Translations under genes and position numbers: made by a program
Part shown: piece by piece, positions 21,929 through 33,592 of the stretch
Layout: the number at the start of each line of letters is the position of its first letter
Numbering within the stretch: position 1 is the first letter of the stretch
The notes under the pieces: model-generated
Told to the model about the DNA's origin: nothing
The model's input: only the letters and a program-made list of their open reading frames with translations
Databases searched by the model: none
Source: Beaufortia kweichowensis
Lineage: Eukaryota > Chordata > Actinopteri > Cypriniformes > Gastromyzontidae
Reading direction: 5' to 3'
Length of the DNA stretch: 64,000 bases
Assembly (NCBI GenBank): GCA_019155185.1
Contig: CM032809.1
Coordinates: forward strand, 12,450,295 to 12,514,294

Positions 21929-23643
21929 CACTGTAAACCTCTACAGGTTGATTGAACTTAAAAAATTATGGAAACTTGTTGCCCTAAAAAAGTTAATTTT
22001 GTCTTTGTCTTTAGTTTAATGTACTTAAGATTTTACTTAAGACTCACAGTTTTTAATGCAGTGCTATTGAAATTTTAGGTACATTAAACTGGAAATGTTT
22101 TGTTTTTTCAACAAGACAAAATTATCTTTTTAGGGCAACGAGTTTCCATACATTTTTTAAGTTCAATCAACCTGTATAAGCTAATGCAGAAATCAGATGT
22201 GAAATCAATATGGATTAATGTTGCAGAACCCAAAACTTTAATTTAAATATAGCTATTAACTGCAAATGATTTAATGAAGATACAACTGCATTTCAAATAA
22301 GGACAAAGGATAACAATGATTTATTTTTGGTCATACAATTTATTTGAATTCACTTATCAAAAGTTTTCAAAGAGTGACAAAAACAATAAAATGCCTTAAG
22401 TACAAATTACGCAATTTTAAATCTTTGAAACAGTATTTCAAAACTTTTCCATATATTTAACAAGCACAGTATGTTATTATACTGTATTAATATGGAGCAT
22501 AAATATTAGCCAAACACTAAGGCATAGTTTAATGAATATCTGAGAAAGATTAAATATAACAAGTATCACCTTTTGTCATTTACATGTATTCATTTGTCAC
22601 TAGCAAATACGCAATACTCACATTTCCAGATCATCTTTATTAGCCTTGCTTTGAACTTCTAGAAATCTGCAGAGAAACACAAGTCCACATTAGAATGCTT
22701 TTTACTAGCTGACAAGGCAAATTTACATCTTTTGATCTGTTATCAACTAATTTTCGATCAAAAAACAAGTACTATTTAGCTATCTATTCATCTAGCATGT
22801 AACTGAAATGTACTAGCTAACACCACGCTGATGAGCACGAGGTTGCATTTCTTTAAGACAGCTAACGTTATGGATTAGTATTTCATTGAGCAGCAGAGAG
22901 GGGTCAGATTTCAATGTAAGCTATTTTGTATAATGCGTCACTCAAAGACATGCAAAAACTTTGAATAGGTAATTGATAAAGTTGTGCTGTATTTACGTTA
23001 AAGCCATGTTGAACATTTCTAGGTAACGTTAAACCGCCAATATTCACAAACACCACCGAACGAGATATCGTTTTACACAACAGGTGAAGCTTTCAGTCGT
23101 TTGTTTAATGAGGATTACTGACCAAACAAAAGAATAAGTAAGGTTATTCGCTTTTGCATGTGACGATCCCATAGAGCATGTAACATAGAACACTAAGTAG
23201 AATACTAAGTGGCGGATGCGATCGATCGGTGGCAAAGATGACATGTAAACGGAGCCTAAACTTACATTTAGTTTTACTGGCTAACTGTTATACATCTCAT
23301 TTATTAGGGATTACTAATGTATTAGCTGTTCGAGACCAAAATGTAAAGTGACACGTCCTACTCACAAGCAAACGTTGATAAAAAATGCGCGCAGCTGCAT
23401 CCATGTCTGGCTGTTCAAAGTTCAAAGAGCCAATCAGCATCTTCCTTGTATTGCGTTGCATTGACAACAGACTAAAACAGGCTCTGTTCAGTACATTCAA
23501 TTTCAACAATTAAATAGAATGAAAAAAAAAACAAGCAAATCGTACAACAAACTAAAAACATGGAGTAAGTGTGCAAATTTGTTGGAGTTTATGTTTATTG
23601 TTCCTAAATAATTTGAATTAAAACAATTTCAGGGATAACAGTG
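21929..23643. mobile_element. CACTA/EnSpm-like non-autonomous transposon in the 3' LTR
   Basis: The ends CACTGTAAACC and the complement of CACTGTTATCC, with a TG dinucleotide on both sides (21927-21928, 23644-23645), fit a CACTA-type element with a 2-bp target duplication. The other LTR reads aaaaactggcgtg across the empty site. It is 1,715 bp long with no convincing transposase. A truncated copy of the first 464 bp is at 20327-20790 because of the tandem duplication. Superfamily is inferred from ends and duplication length only. Confidence 0.7.
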
Positions 23644-23865
23644 TGGCGTGTAACATACCACACAACGACAATACCCGACAAAGAAAAAGACAAAACACAA
23701 ACTTTAAATAATAGTCCCAATCAAACAGGTGCAGGTAATCACAAGATGGTGGCGGGTGCGGTGCAATGTATTCTGGGAGATGGAGTTCAAAAGTCCGGTG
23801 AGTGAGAACGGGTGACGGGAACATTGGAACCCAATGCTGAAGGCGGTGTACTGGCATCCGTGACA
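23644..23865 (-). repeat. 3' LTR, inner part
   Basis: Continues the LTR from gcgtgtaacatacc to ggcatccgtgaca. Together with 21490-21928 it rebuilds an LTR of about 660 bp, close to the 5' LTR in length. Confidence 0.85.
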
Positions 23866-23890
23866 GTACCCCCCATGGTCCGCTCCTGCG
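23866..23890 (-). other. polypurine tract next to the 3' LTR
   Basis: On the minus strand a purine-rich word ending catggggggtac directly precedes the LTR start tgtcacgg. This is the expected place for the plus-strand primer. Confidence 0.6.
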
Positions 23891-24450
23891 GACCGAACCG
23901 GGCGTCGACGTGGGCGACCTCGTGGTCTGGGTGCAGGCTGATCTGGCTGAAGGCGGTGGAATTCCTCCAGCAGAGATGGATCAAGGATGTCCGACCGAGG
24001 GGTCCAGCATTGCTCCTCTGGACCGTACCCTTCCCAGTCCACGAGGTACTGGAGACGCCCGGCCAGCCGACGAGACTGCAGGATTTTGCGGACCCGGTAG
24101 ATATCCCCGTCAGCATCTACAGGCGGCAGAGGAGGAGGAGGAGGGGTGGATGGTGGCAAGCCCTCAGTATCGGATTCTGTGGGAGAAGACAAGACAGGGT
24201 TAACAAAGGGTTTCAACAGAGAGACATGAAAGGAAGGTGCCAGACGGTATGATGAGGGAAGTTGCAGCCGGTAAGTCACTGCATTGATTTGTCTTTGTAT
24301 GGGAAAGGGGCCGATGAACTTGGGACGGAGTTTCTTGGACGGCAGGCGCAGACAAATGTCCCTGGTAGAAAACCAGACCAGCTGGCCAGGATGAAACGTG
24401 GGAGTTGGGGCTCGTCGCTGGTCGGCTTGAGGGTATTGAGGATACCAAAG
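23866..24450 (-). pseudogene. integrase C-terminal region with chromodomain
   Basis: In the frame open from 24564 to 23704, the useful part starts after the deletion. It has a GPF/Y-type module (FHPGQLVWF ... FIGPFPI), a short proline-rich linker, then a chromodomain (YRVRKIL ... YLVDWEGYGPEEQCW). Chromodomains of this group are thought to direct insertion to particular chromatin. The frame runs on into the LTR, past the natural end. Confidence 0.85.
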
Positions 24451-24818
24451 TGACGGAAGATGTGCTGGAACAGGGATTCGGCAGTGACAAGGGCTGTGGG
24501 TAAGGCTGGCAGGGGAATGAGTTTGCAGGCTTTGGAGAAGCGGTAGACTACCACCAGGATACATGTGTGACCGTCTGAGGCAGGGAGATCCGACATGAAG
24601 TCTATTGCAATGTGAGACCAGGGGCGTTGTGGCAGAGGCAGGAGTTTACCCTGGAGTAGTCGACGGGGGATTTTGGATGTGGCGCAGACTGAGCAGCTGT
24701 TGACGAACCGGGAGATATCCTGCTTCATGCCGGGCCACCAGTACCGGGGGGAGATCAGAGAGAGGGTTTGCTGCGGACCTGGGTGTCCTGATCCCAGAAT
24801 CGAATGGGCTGAGTCCAT
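24276..24818 (-). pseudogene. integrase N-terminal part, catalytic core deleted
   Basis: Begins with the zinc-binding region (HSILGSGHPG, then CSVCATSK) and continues to IDFMSDLP with the first catalytic aspartate. After FRHFGIL the frame runs into unrelated residues. The segment with the second aspartate and the glutamate is missing, by an internal deletion near 24450, so integration activity is lost. Confidence 0.82.
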
Positions 24819-24908
24819 CAGGGAGAGTCTGAAATCTTCTGGAACAAAGTGTCTCCCTTCTGGACCTCCCGGCGGAGCAGGCTGTTCCTCCAGACTCCTG
24901 CGGATGCA

Positions 24909-25535
24909 CTAGTCGGTCTTCCACTGAATTGGGGAGACCACCATGGCTGGAGGGAGGATCGGCTCTGGTGGAGAGTGGTCTGAGTCAGGGGTGTGTAATC
25001 TTGACAGAGCATCGGCCTTGCTATTCTTGCTTCCTGGGCGATATGTCACAGTGAAATGGAACCGGGTGAAAAACAGGGCCCAACGAGCTTGGCGGGGATT
25101 GAACCTTTTTGCTTCTTTCAGGTAGAGGAGGTTCTTATGATCCGTGTGACCAAAAAACGGGTACTTGGCTCCCTCCAGCCAATGCCTCCATTCCTCGAGC
25201 GCAAGCTTGATGGCCAGGAACTTTTTATTGCCGATGTCATAGTTTTGCTCCACCGGGGACAGCTTCTTCGAGAAGTAGGCGCATGGGTGGAGTCGAGATG
25301 GATTCCCCTGCTGCTGGGACAGCACGGCACCGACCCCGGAAGTGGAGGCGTCGACTTCCACGACGAACGGGAGATCAGGGGATGGGTGCCGTGCTGAAAG
25401 CGTCCTTGAGAAGTTCAAAGGCTGCAGCGGCTTCGGGGGTCCATTTGAGACAAGTGGGGTGATTCCGGAGGAGGGTGGTGAGGGGTCAACACTTGGAACT
25501 GTACTGACTGATGAATCGACGGTAGAAGTTTGCAA
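24909..25535 (-). pseudogene. retrotransposon RNase H region
   Basis: Open for about 200 codons with FVVEVDAS, the YFSKKLSPVEQNYDI segment, a HTDHKNL block and NSKADALSR, all hallmarks of the Ty3/Gypsy RNase H. It is in a different frame from the RT segment and from the integrase, so the polyprotein is broken on both sides. Confidence 0.85.
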
Positions 25536-26013
25536 ACCCTAGGAACCGCTGCAGACCTTTGATGGTGGTGGGCTGAGGCCAGGATCTGACAGCTTCTACC
25601 TTGTCCTTCTCCATACGCACCCCCGAGGAGTTGATGATGTAACCCAGAAACTGGACCTCGGACAGGTGGAACTCGCACTTCTCTACAGGTAGTTTGAGGT
25701 ATAACTGGTGTTCACGCAGACATTGGAGGACGAGCTGGACGTGTTGCTGATGCTCGGCAGGGCTTCTGGAATAGATTCGAATATCATCAATATATATAAT
25801 AACAAACCGATCTAACATGTCTCTGAATATTTCGTTCATCAGGTTTTGAAAGACTGCTGGGGCATTGACCAACCCGAAGGGCATAACCCAGTATTCGAAG
25901 TGCCCCGCACATCTGGAAGGATCTGTCCAGATTCCCAACAGATTTCGGGCCGGTGAAGTTTGAGCCAAGGGCGTCCCAGGACGAGATCTACAGTGATACC
26001 CTCCACCACCCAC
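25486..26013 (-). pseudogene. reverse transcriptase, N-terminally deleted
   Basis: Contains MPFGLVNAPAVFQ, the catalytic YIDD box, the EVQFLGYI segment and the LGFANFYRRFI connection typical of Ty3/Gypsy RT. The upstream palm and finger region with the first catalytic aspartate is missing, lost with the join to the protease remnant. A frameshift separates it from RNase H. It cannot make an active polymerase as it stands. Confidence 0.85.
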
Positions 26014-26480
26014 AACGATAACTCCTCTTTTCGGTTCTTGTCCCAGTGCAGCGTGACCAGAGGGGAGAAGAAGCTCACGTACCCCCGACCCAACGGTTTG
26101 ACGGAGAGATGAGGAGAAGAGATAATTAGTGGAGTCAAAGACAGAGATGCATTAGAAATGGAAGGCTGAATCACACTCACCGTTGGTCGGGGGGGGGGGT
26201 CGCACCGGGCACTGGGACAGACGATGACCAGCCATTCCACAATAAAGACAGAGATGATTTGTGATCCGGCGTTGTCTCTCCTCACGAGAGATATGGAATT
26301 GATCAACTTGCATGGGTTCGGGTGCTGGAGGGCTTGACAGCGGCGTAGATGGCTGAACTGGACGCAGTGGAGGTGCGGGCCGAGAGGATGCGGTGGTGAA
26401 GACATCAGAAACGGGACGCTGACATGCGGCGATACGTTGAGAGATCTTAATAGATCGTTGAATGAAGCTCTCGTGTTCAA
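25839..26480 (-). pseudogene. retrotransposon protease region, disrupted
   Basis: A frame different from gag ends with a protease-tail-like segment (DLVLGRPWLKLHRPEI). I do not see the aspartyl protease D-S/T-G active-site motif upstream, so the catalytic half appears deleted. The first 100 or so codons overlap gag in another frame and are not meaningful. Confidence 0.65.
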
Positions 26481-27060
26481 CAGTATCTTCGTAAATGACC
26501 ATCTGCCTTTTTACTTCCAGAGAAAGCCCCTGTCGATAGGCAGCCAGCAGTGCGGGTTGGTTCCAGCCAATTCCCGCTGCGAGAGTCCGAAACCGCACAG
26601 CGTACTCCGCCACCGACGATCTTCCCTGTTGAATGCGGCATAACTGATCGGCTATAGAGAGAGAAGAGGCAGAATGATCAAACACTTCCTTTAACCGTGA
26701 CATGAAGTCTTCGCAGGTGAGAGACTCATGTTCTCCCGAGTTCCAGAAACCCTGCGCCCACCGCAATGCCGATCCTGTCATCAGGTTGATCATGAACGCG
26801 ATTCTGGTTGAATCTGAAGGATAGAGATTCGGTTGCATTTTGAACATTAATTTAGATTGCAGAATAAAACCACCGCAATCCTTCGCTGCCCCAGAGAAAC
26901 GGTTTGGCATGGCCATGGGACTTCCAGAGGATGCAGTGCTTACCGGCTGAGGGGGGTTGACCTGATGGGCGCTTAGGTGCTGTGACAAGGTGTGCAGAAA
27001 TTCTGTGACGGCTTCAGACGGGGTTGCTGGAGCTGCTTCCAGTGACGGGTGCGGAAACAT
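26152..27060 (-). CDS. retrotransposon Gag-like protein
   Basis: An open frame of 302 codons begins just inside the 5' LTR. It has the capsid-like segment typical of Ty3/Gypsy Gag (RWAQGFW and nearby). Near the C terminus is one CCHC zinc knuckle (C271, C274, H279, C284), normally used to bind the element's RNA. It is the only full-looking coding region left. It ends soon after a proline stretch, in a region with a nine-base G homopolymer on the + strand. Expression is unknown. Confidence 0.8.
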   Translation of the reverse strand: MFPHPSLEAAPATPSEAVTEFLHTLSQHLSAHQVNPPQPVSTASSGSPMAMPNRFSGAAKDCGGFILQSKLMFKMQPNLYPSDSTRIAFMINLMTGSALRWAQGFWNSGEHESLTCEDFMSRLKEVFDHSASSLSIADQLCRIQQGRSSVAEYAVRFRTLAAGIGWNQPALLAAYRQGLSLEVKRQMVIYEDTVEHESFIQRSIKISQRIAACQRPVSDVFTTASSRPAPPLRPVQPSTPLSSPPAPEPMQVDQFHISREERQRRITNHLCLYCGMAGHRLSQCPVRPPPPTNGECDSAFHF

Positions 27061-27100
27061 GACGGGACGGTGAGTAAACTGTTTTGAGATGAAATATTGT

Positions 27101-27793
27101 AGTTATGGGTTGAGTAACGAGTCAGAGTCACTGAGGTAAAATGTAACAAAAGAGATGGTTTACTGAAATGATCAATGTCTAATAGACAGCGCATGCAGAG
27201 CAGAACATAACAGAGAATTCCAATCCACAATAAACGGGAAATAACAGGTTGAATCAACAAAGTCTTACGTATTCACACGTTTTAACAGGTAATCCTCAGT
27301 GAAACTGGGCAACAGAAAAACATCCAGATTAACAGGCTGGGGCAAAAGATACAGGCATCACAAAGAACACTTTCCAACAGGTAATCTTCAATGATTCAAG
27401 GTACAAAATCCGACAGGCAAAATCCAGGCGATCAGACTAGAGCGTAGACAAACACGATTCCAAAAATACATTCCAAACAGGTAATTTTCAAGGATACAAG
27501 TTCAGATCAAAAACAGGCAAAAATCCAGGTTGCAGCAAAACATGAATCACAGAGAAAAACTGGCGTGTAACATACCACACAACGACAATACCCGACAAAG
27601 AAAAGACAAAGACAAAACACAAACTTTAAATAATAGTCCCAATCAAACAGGTGAAGGTGCAGGTAATCACAAGATGGTGGCGGGTGCGGTGCAATGTATT
27701 CTGGGAGATGGAGTTCAAAAGTCGGGTGAGTGAGAACGGGTGACGGGAACATTAGAACCCAATGCTGAAGGCGGTGTACTGGCATCCGTGACA
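27101..27793 (-). repeat. 5' LTR of the chromovirus
   Basis: A continuous LTR of about 690 bp. It matches the left LTR piece (19887-20326) and the right piece (23644-23865) joined. Just inside it the minus strand does not show the TGG start of a tRNA primer site. Sushi/Tf1-type elements self-prime, but I cannot verify a primer match here. Confidence 0.88.
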
Positions 27794-27867
27794 CCAATAT
27801 ACCTTATGATACGTGTAATATATGCCATTACCAAATGATCACAGAATTTTCATGTGCCATGATATTT

Positions 27868-28124
27868 CTATGGTTTTCACAGTCAGGGTCATGTAAGTCT
27901 CAAAATCTAATTATGAGATAACAAGCATCAAAGTTTGATTTCTTGACCTATAAATATCACTATAATTATAATCTTTGACACGTTATTACTCAGTCAATAG
28001 ACTAAGATAAAGATATCAATGTTATATTTTCACAGAATGTGTTTTACATTATGTGGGATTTTATGTAGAAAACAGTAAATCACACAAAATGACTTAAGCT
28101 GGGTTTTTACAGGCAGGGTCACAA
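27868..28124. repeat. MITE with TGACCCTG..TGTGAAAAC ends, unit 3 intron 1
   Basis: Orthologous to 7848-8086. The right end is complete here (gggtttttacaggcagggtcac), while the left end carries a local inversion or rearrangement (ggttttcacagtcagggtca). Confidence 0.65.
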
Positions 28125-28290
28125 ATTTTACTGGTTCTATATTAGTCCACATCTGTAGTATTTATACACTTTGCGAATGTCTTAACTTAACGAAATTATT
28201 ATATATAAATTAGGGTTAGGCATGAATCAGAAAGTATTAATAGTTTTGTTCTGTACTATTTTTTCTCTTTTATTTATTGACAGCAGCAGA

Positions 28291-31200
28291 ATGTGTGGTA
28301 TATGGGCATTGTTTGGCAGTGATGAGTGCCTCGCTGCTCAGTGCACTAATGCTATGAACATTGCACATCGCGGCCCAGATGCTTTCCGCTTTGAGAATAT
28401 CAATGATTTCACCAACTGCTGCTTTGGATTTCACCGCCTGGCCATTTTGGATCAGCTGTATGGCATGCAGCCGCTACATGTAAAAAGGTTTCCTAACCTT
28501 TGGTTGTGTTACAACGGAGAAATCTACAATTACCTCAACGTAAGCATCCAAACTTTTGGGATACATTCTTGTAACATTTCTTTCAAGTTTCAGTACTCAT
28601 TTCCATTATTATTATACCCACTTACATAACTTAACTAAGATAAAATCTCCTCATTTGCTTATTTTGTTCTGTTTTTTATAGTTATTTTTTATTGATCTTT
28701 TCTTTTCAGTTAAAGAATCACTTTGAGTTTGAGCATCAGACCGATGTTGATGGAGAGATTCTTCTGCACCTGTATGAGCGCTTTGGGATTAAGAGGATGG
28801 CCTCTTTGCTAGATGGTGTATTTGCTTTTATCTTGCTGGACACTGCTAACAGAAAAGTTTTCCTGGGCAGAGATACATATGGTGTAAGACCTTTGTTCAA
28901 GCTGATTACTGATGATGGCTTTCTAGCTGTCTGCTCTGAGGCCAAAGGTAAGTAATGTTATTCTCTTAAAAATGTAAAAATCGTATTCTCTGGTGAAAAA
29001 AGTTCTGTGTGTGTTAACAGGATTCTAACAGCATCACATAATTTAATTGTAATACATACAGGTTTGATGAAGATCAAGCACCCCATGTCCACTCCTACAA
29101 AGATCACGCCCTTCCCACGGGACACTTTGAGGTGTTTGACCTGAAGACTACAGGAAAAGTGAAGCCTGATCAGATTGATAGTTTCCACAACTGCACAGAT
29201 GAACCTAAACATGCCATCCATGACAATGTGAAGGAACTTGGCACAGGTAGATGTGTAACGAAAGAAAAATTTATTTAATTAGTTGGTATACAATTGTTGC
29301 CAAGTTCCTGTCCGCCCATCATTGTTAGAAGGGTGTTTCTTCAAGTAGGGGAACCTACCAAACCTGTTTGTGTACATAATGTACCGTACATAATGTTTTA
29401 GTACTTAACTGTTTTGCATAACAATGTGGCGATTGTGATGACGTTATGAATTTTACGGTATTCAGCTATCGTTTCTCCATTAAGTTAGCCTATATGCCCA
29501 TGAAATATGGCCTTAGCTCACGAGTCATGGATGTTAGCGAGACAAATTATATTTGCCTTTCGTCTTCGGATAATAAGCTGTAAATTCGAGGCACAGGTAG
29601 TTTTTTTGTCCATCACCACTCACCTTCACAACAAGACAAACACAACTGTTTGGGAGAGGGCTTCGGTTCTGCGGCTCGCTGCCTCAAGAGCCGATCAATG
29701 TGCCGCTGTACACTGCTGCGCGCCTGCGCAGAGACGCGGAAGAGAGAAATCAAAGTGTCAACCTTTCCCGACCCGATCTGATATTTAGATTTTTTATTTG
29801 TTTGACAGGAAAAGTTGTGTGCAAACAGACAACACAAACGCACACATATATTCATTTATTTTAAAAAAACCCAAAACGGGCACTTTCTCTCGAGGAGGAA
29901 GCCCTTTGATGTCTAAGTACACGTGCCTGCAATTCATTATTTTTTTGTTAAAAATAAACAAAAATGATTTAATAAGCAAGCACATTAAATTACATTTTCA
30001 AAGCCGTAATGATTTATAAGTTTAGGTGTTGGTTATGATTTCGCTGGTCATTCGACGTGAACCCCTGTAAAGTTCGTAAGGTAACCTGCAATTTTATAAG
30101 ATGGCAAAATAGGGGCAAAATGTAGAGATTGTAGATTTAAAAGTGGCTCTAATTTTCAGGATTGGAATTGGACACTGTCAAGAGCAACATCAGGATGCTG
30201 TTTGAGAATGCTGTAAGGAAACGATTGATGGGTCATAGACAGATCGGGTGTCTCCTCTCAGGTACAGGTGTTTTTGAAGCTTTGACTTTTTATAACCAAC
30301 ACCTGTATTTAACATTTCCATGATGCTTATATTTATAGGCGGTCTTGATTCCAGTCTGGTTGCTGCGACACTTGTGAAACTGGCGAAAGAACAGAATATC
30401 ATGTATCCCATTCAGACCTTTTCCATCGGCACTGAAGACAGCCCAGATATAATAGCTGCCCGCAAGGCGTGTGGTCACTATAGCATGTTGAACACGCTTA
30501 ATATTTTTGGAACATATATGTGTAAATTAGCATTTTGATGTTGGCATAAGTCATTTAAACAGTTTTGTGTCTCAGGTGGCAGCTCACATAGGCAGTGAGC
30601 ACCATGAGGTGACGTTCACTCCTGAGGACGGTATCCGTGCCCTAAAGGACGTCATCTGTCACTTAGAAAGTTATGACATCACAACTATCCGTGCCTCTGT
30701 TGGTGAGTGTGAGAAATTAAGCAGATTTTACGACTAATAAATCTTAGTGATGGACACGGTTTTAAATGGTTTACACCATTTCACATACACACAATGCTTT
30801 CTCTTCTTTGGAGAGTTGATTTTGTTTGGAAATCACATCAAACTATTGGGTCATATTAAAACAACCGAAGTTTAGAAAGTTTCCTGGCGAAAAATGGATA
30901 AAGTACAAATAGTCCACTAATGACCATTTTCACCTAAAATTTAAAGTCAAATAATAGGGGTAAAAATGACTTTAAAGGACTTTAATATGGCAGAATTTGA
31001 CACAGAGATTGGTAGGTTTGTTGACTTTTGCAATCCTTGTTAGCTTACATGTCAATAGTGAGTTTAAAAGTGAGGGGCTATATTTGTTATTATCCATCAG
31101 CTAAGTCCACTCTTTTAAAAAATGAAAATCACACTTTTTATAAACTCTGATTCATGTCTATTGCACAGATGGTGCTACTGAGTGTGTAAACAGGAGCCGA

Positions 31201-33592
31201 TATTTTTCTTTAGTGAGGTCCAGTAAGCTAAAAGTGATTAAATGAAACTAAAAGAACTGGGGAGACCTTAGATGGAAGTCACTAGATGGCAGCAGTGCTT
31301 AGCTGAAACAGGAACATACAGCATCAGATCAGTTTTGTCTTTGTTTGCAGGCATGTACCTGATATCAAAGTATATCAGTGAGAAGACAAAGAGTGTTGTG
31401 ATTTTCTCAGGTGAAGGTGCTGATGAACTGATGCAAGGATACATCTACTTCCATAAGGTACTTATTTTAGCCATGATTCAGCTGATAATCCAATGTTTAA
31501 TGACACTGCTAAATCAGGTATACAGTAATATATTATAATCAAATGTATGTTGCTCAAACATTGTATTTGCACAGATTTAAAGAGCAAATTGTGATTTATA
31601 TATTTTTTGGCTCCAAGGGCCCCAAGATTTACACAGTATTGTGTATTATGACACTGAATCCTAAAATATACATTTATCTTAACCTGATAACTGTCACCGC
31701 AGAAATTGGGTATACACATGAAAAAACTGATCATCTGAGATAAATTTTAAACATTTTTCTTTTTTTCTTTTAGGTATTTTTGAACTAGTACATTATTAGG
31801 TGTTTTTTAACTTGTATTTTTCTTCTAGTAACACTACAATTTTTGTTTTTGTTTTTGTTATGAACATTTGTCAAATATTTCTTCTTGAGTCTTATACCTT
31901 TCCATCAATTTATAAAAATAATTTCGGAAAATTAAACTATGAAATATTAAGGTGAATAGGAAATACGTTTCTTCTGAGGAACAGTGACAGTTAACAGCTC
32001 AATTAAAATACATTTGATAAATTTGCTCACTGTAGTAAACATAATTTATCAAAGATAGCACATATATCGTCTTGTAGGTAATACGTTTTACAAGGCAAAT
32101 GTTTGATTTGAAATGATAAAACAATAGAAATGATGTTCAAAATGAAAAAAGTAATTGGACACTTTATGGTTGTCAAACAAACTACACCTGTGGTTACTTT
32201 GGCAGGACAATTGTGTAAACTTTATACATTCAAATAAATCACCTGGAAACCAGAAGGTTTAAAATAACTTAAAAATAAAAGGGTAAATGCAATAGATCTG
32301 AGAAAATCATTGCTTTGCATATTTCAATTCATTTTTTTGCTATAAACTTAATGACAGTTTACAAAAACGTGATAGGGCTGGTCATGAACTGTGTAGTTTT
32401 TTTTATACTAAAATGAAACAGTATATTTTAATATATTATCGTCTGCATTGTGTGTTTATTCAATTTGACTTAGGCTCCATCACCTAAAGCTGGTTCTGAT
32501 GAGAGTGTTCGTCTGCTGAAAGAACTTTATCTGTTTGACGTGCTGAGAGGCGACAGAACCACAGCTGCACACGGGTGAAAGCTTCACACATCCACTTCTA
32601 CACCTCTGCTTACTATAATCTGCTCCATCTGTGTTTCTAAATCTTTTTTTTCTCTAGACTGGAGTTGAGAGTGCCTTTCCTAGACCACAGGTTCACTGCA
32701 TACTATCTCTCTCTGCCTGATGAGATGAGAGCACCAAAGGTGGGCCGAAAAATCAATTATAACAAATATCAAAACATAATTTTTAAAACTATATTAGCAA
32801 CATACGTGTTTCACATTATTTTTGGGAAACATTCTGTATTGACCTAAAACTTTGACTATACATAATCTTTCATTTTTATTATTTAGTTATTGCAAACCAT
32901 TGCGTACACTTATCGCAGTATGCACATTTGGGATATTTTGATCATTTTGATCCCCTACTCTGGACTATACAGCAGTATTGTTTATTTGTTAGTTGCCTTA
33001 TTATTATTTTCACATTCTTTTTTGATCATGTCGTGTTTGTGTTTTTATTTGATTGGAGCAGGATGGAGTTGAGAAGTACCTCATCAGGGACACATTCAGA
33101 GACACAAACCTGATCCCAGATGAGATTCTCTGGAGGAGAAAAGAGGCTTTCAGTGACGGTATAACATCCGTGAAGAAGTCCTGGTACTCATGCCTGCAGG
33201 AGCACGTTGAGTCTAAGGTATACATGTGCACATTTACTCATGAGCATCACTCTGTCTCACCAAAACTTTGACAATTTAAGTATTAAAATAATTCAGTTAT
33301 TGCATTATTAAATCACTGCAATATGGAGATTGCAATATGCACATGTGCAATATTTTAAAATCATTATCATTTTCATACTTTATAGGTAAATGATTCTGAG
33401 TTAGAGAATGCTGATAAGAAATTCCCTTTCAACCCCCCGAAAACTAAAGAGGGCTTCTTCATGAGACAGATCTTTGAGAATCTGTATCCCAACCACTATG
33501 AATGGACCCCACATTACTGGATGCCTCAATGGATCAAGGCCACAGACCCCTCAGCCAGAACCCTGTCCATCTACAAGCCAGATGAAGACTAA
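28291..33592 (+). pseudogene. asns: asparagine synthetase, unit 3 copy with one frameshift
   Basis: Coding exons: 28291-28539, 28710-28947, 29062-29246, 30160-30261, 30339-30466, 30576-30702, 31351-31457, 32474-32574, 32658-32739, 33062-33217, 33386-33592. All splice sites, including the GC donor after 30466, and all catalytic motifs match unit 2. Exon 4 is 185 nt instead of 186. The word cccaccggga of unit 2 is cccacggga here (about 29114-29122), giving a TGA at 29142 after 189 codons. Everything else is open. Other differences are mild (for example AILDQ for AIVDQ, LHVKRF for LRIKKF). It is either a very young pseudogene or a functional gene with an assembly error. Intron 1 holds the retrotransposon. 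Confidence 0.88.
31682..31997. mobile_element. MITE in asns intron 8, unit 3
   Basis: Same insertion as 11701-12021 in unit 2, at the same place, so it was present before units 2 and 3 separated. Confidence 0.75.

Larger units (their letters stand above)
19188..22390 (+). repeat. 1.6-kb tandem duplication (exon 1, LTR piece, transposon end)
   Basis: Copy A is 19188-20790 and copy B is 20791-22390. They are nearly identical with scattered single-base differences. Each runs from gatgagcacaatctc through asns exon 1 and part of intron 1, the CCAAT target site, the outer part of the retrotransposon 3' LTR, and the first roughly 460 bases of the CACTG element. The duplication therefore happened after both insertions. 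Only copy A follows the promoter; only copy B continues into the rest of the transposon. Confidence 0.9.
19887..27793 (-). mobile_element. Ty3/Gypsy chromovirus LTR retrotransposon, defective
   Basis: Inserted in asns intron 1 of unit 3. The boundary words are tgttatgggttg (left) and ccgtgaca (right). The CCAAT duplication lies at 19882-19886 and 27794-27798; unit 2 has a single uninterrupted site at about 7760. On the minus strand, in order: 5' LTR, gag with one zinc knuckle, protease remnant, RT, RNase H, integrase, chromodomain, polypurine tract, 3' LTR. Domain order and the C-terminal chromodomain put it among vertebrate chromoviruses, probably of the fish sushi-like group. Frameshifts and deletions in the protease, RT and integrase make it non-autonomous. 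The 3' LTR is split and partly duplicated. Confidence 0.92.

Noticed and set aside
23812..25542. Plus-strand ORFs of 60-146 codons
   Set aside because: Antisense shadows of the retrotransposon pol region.
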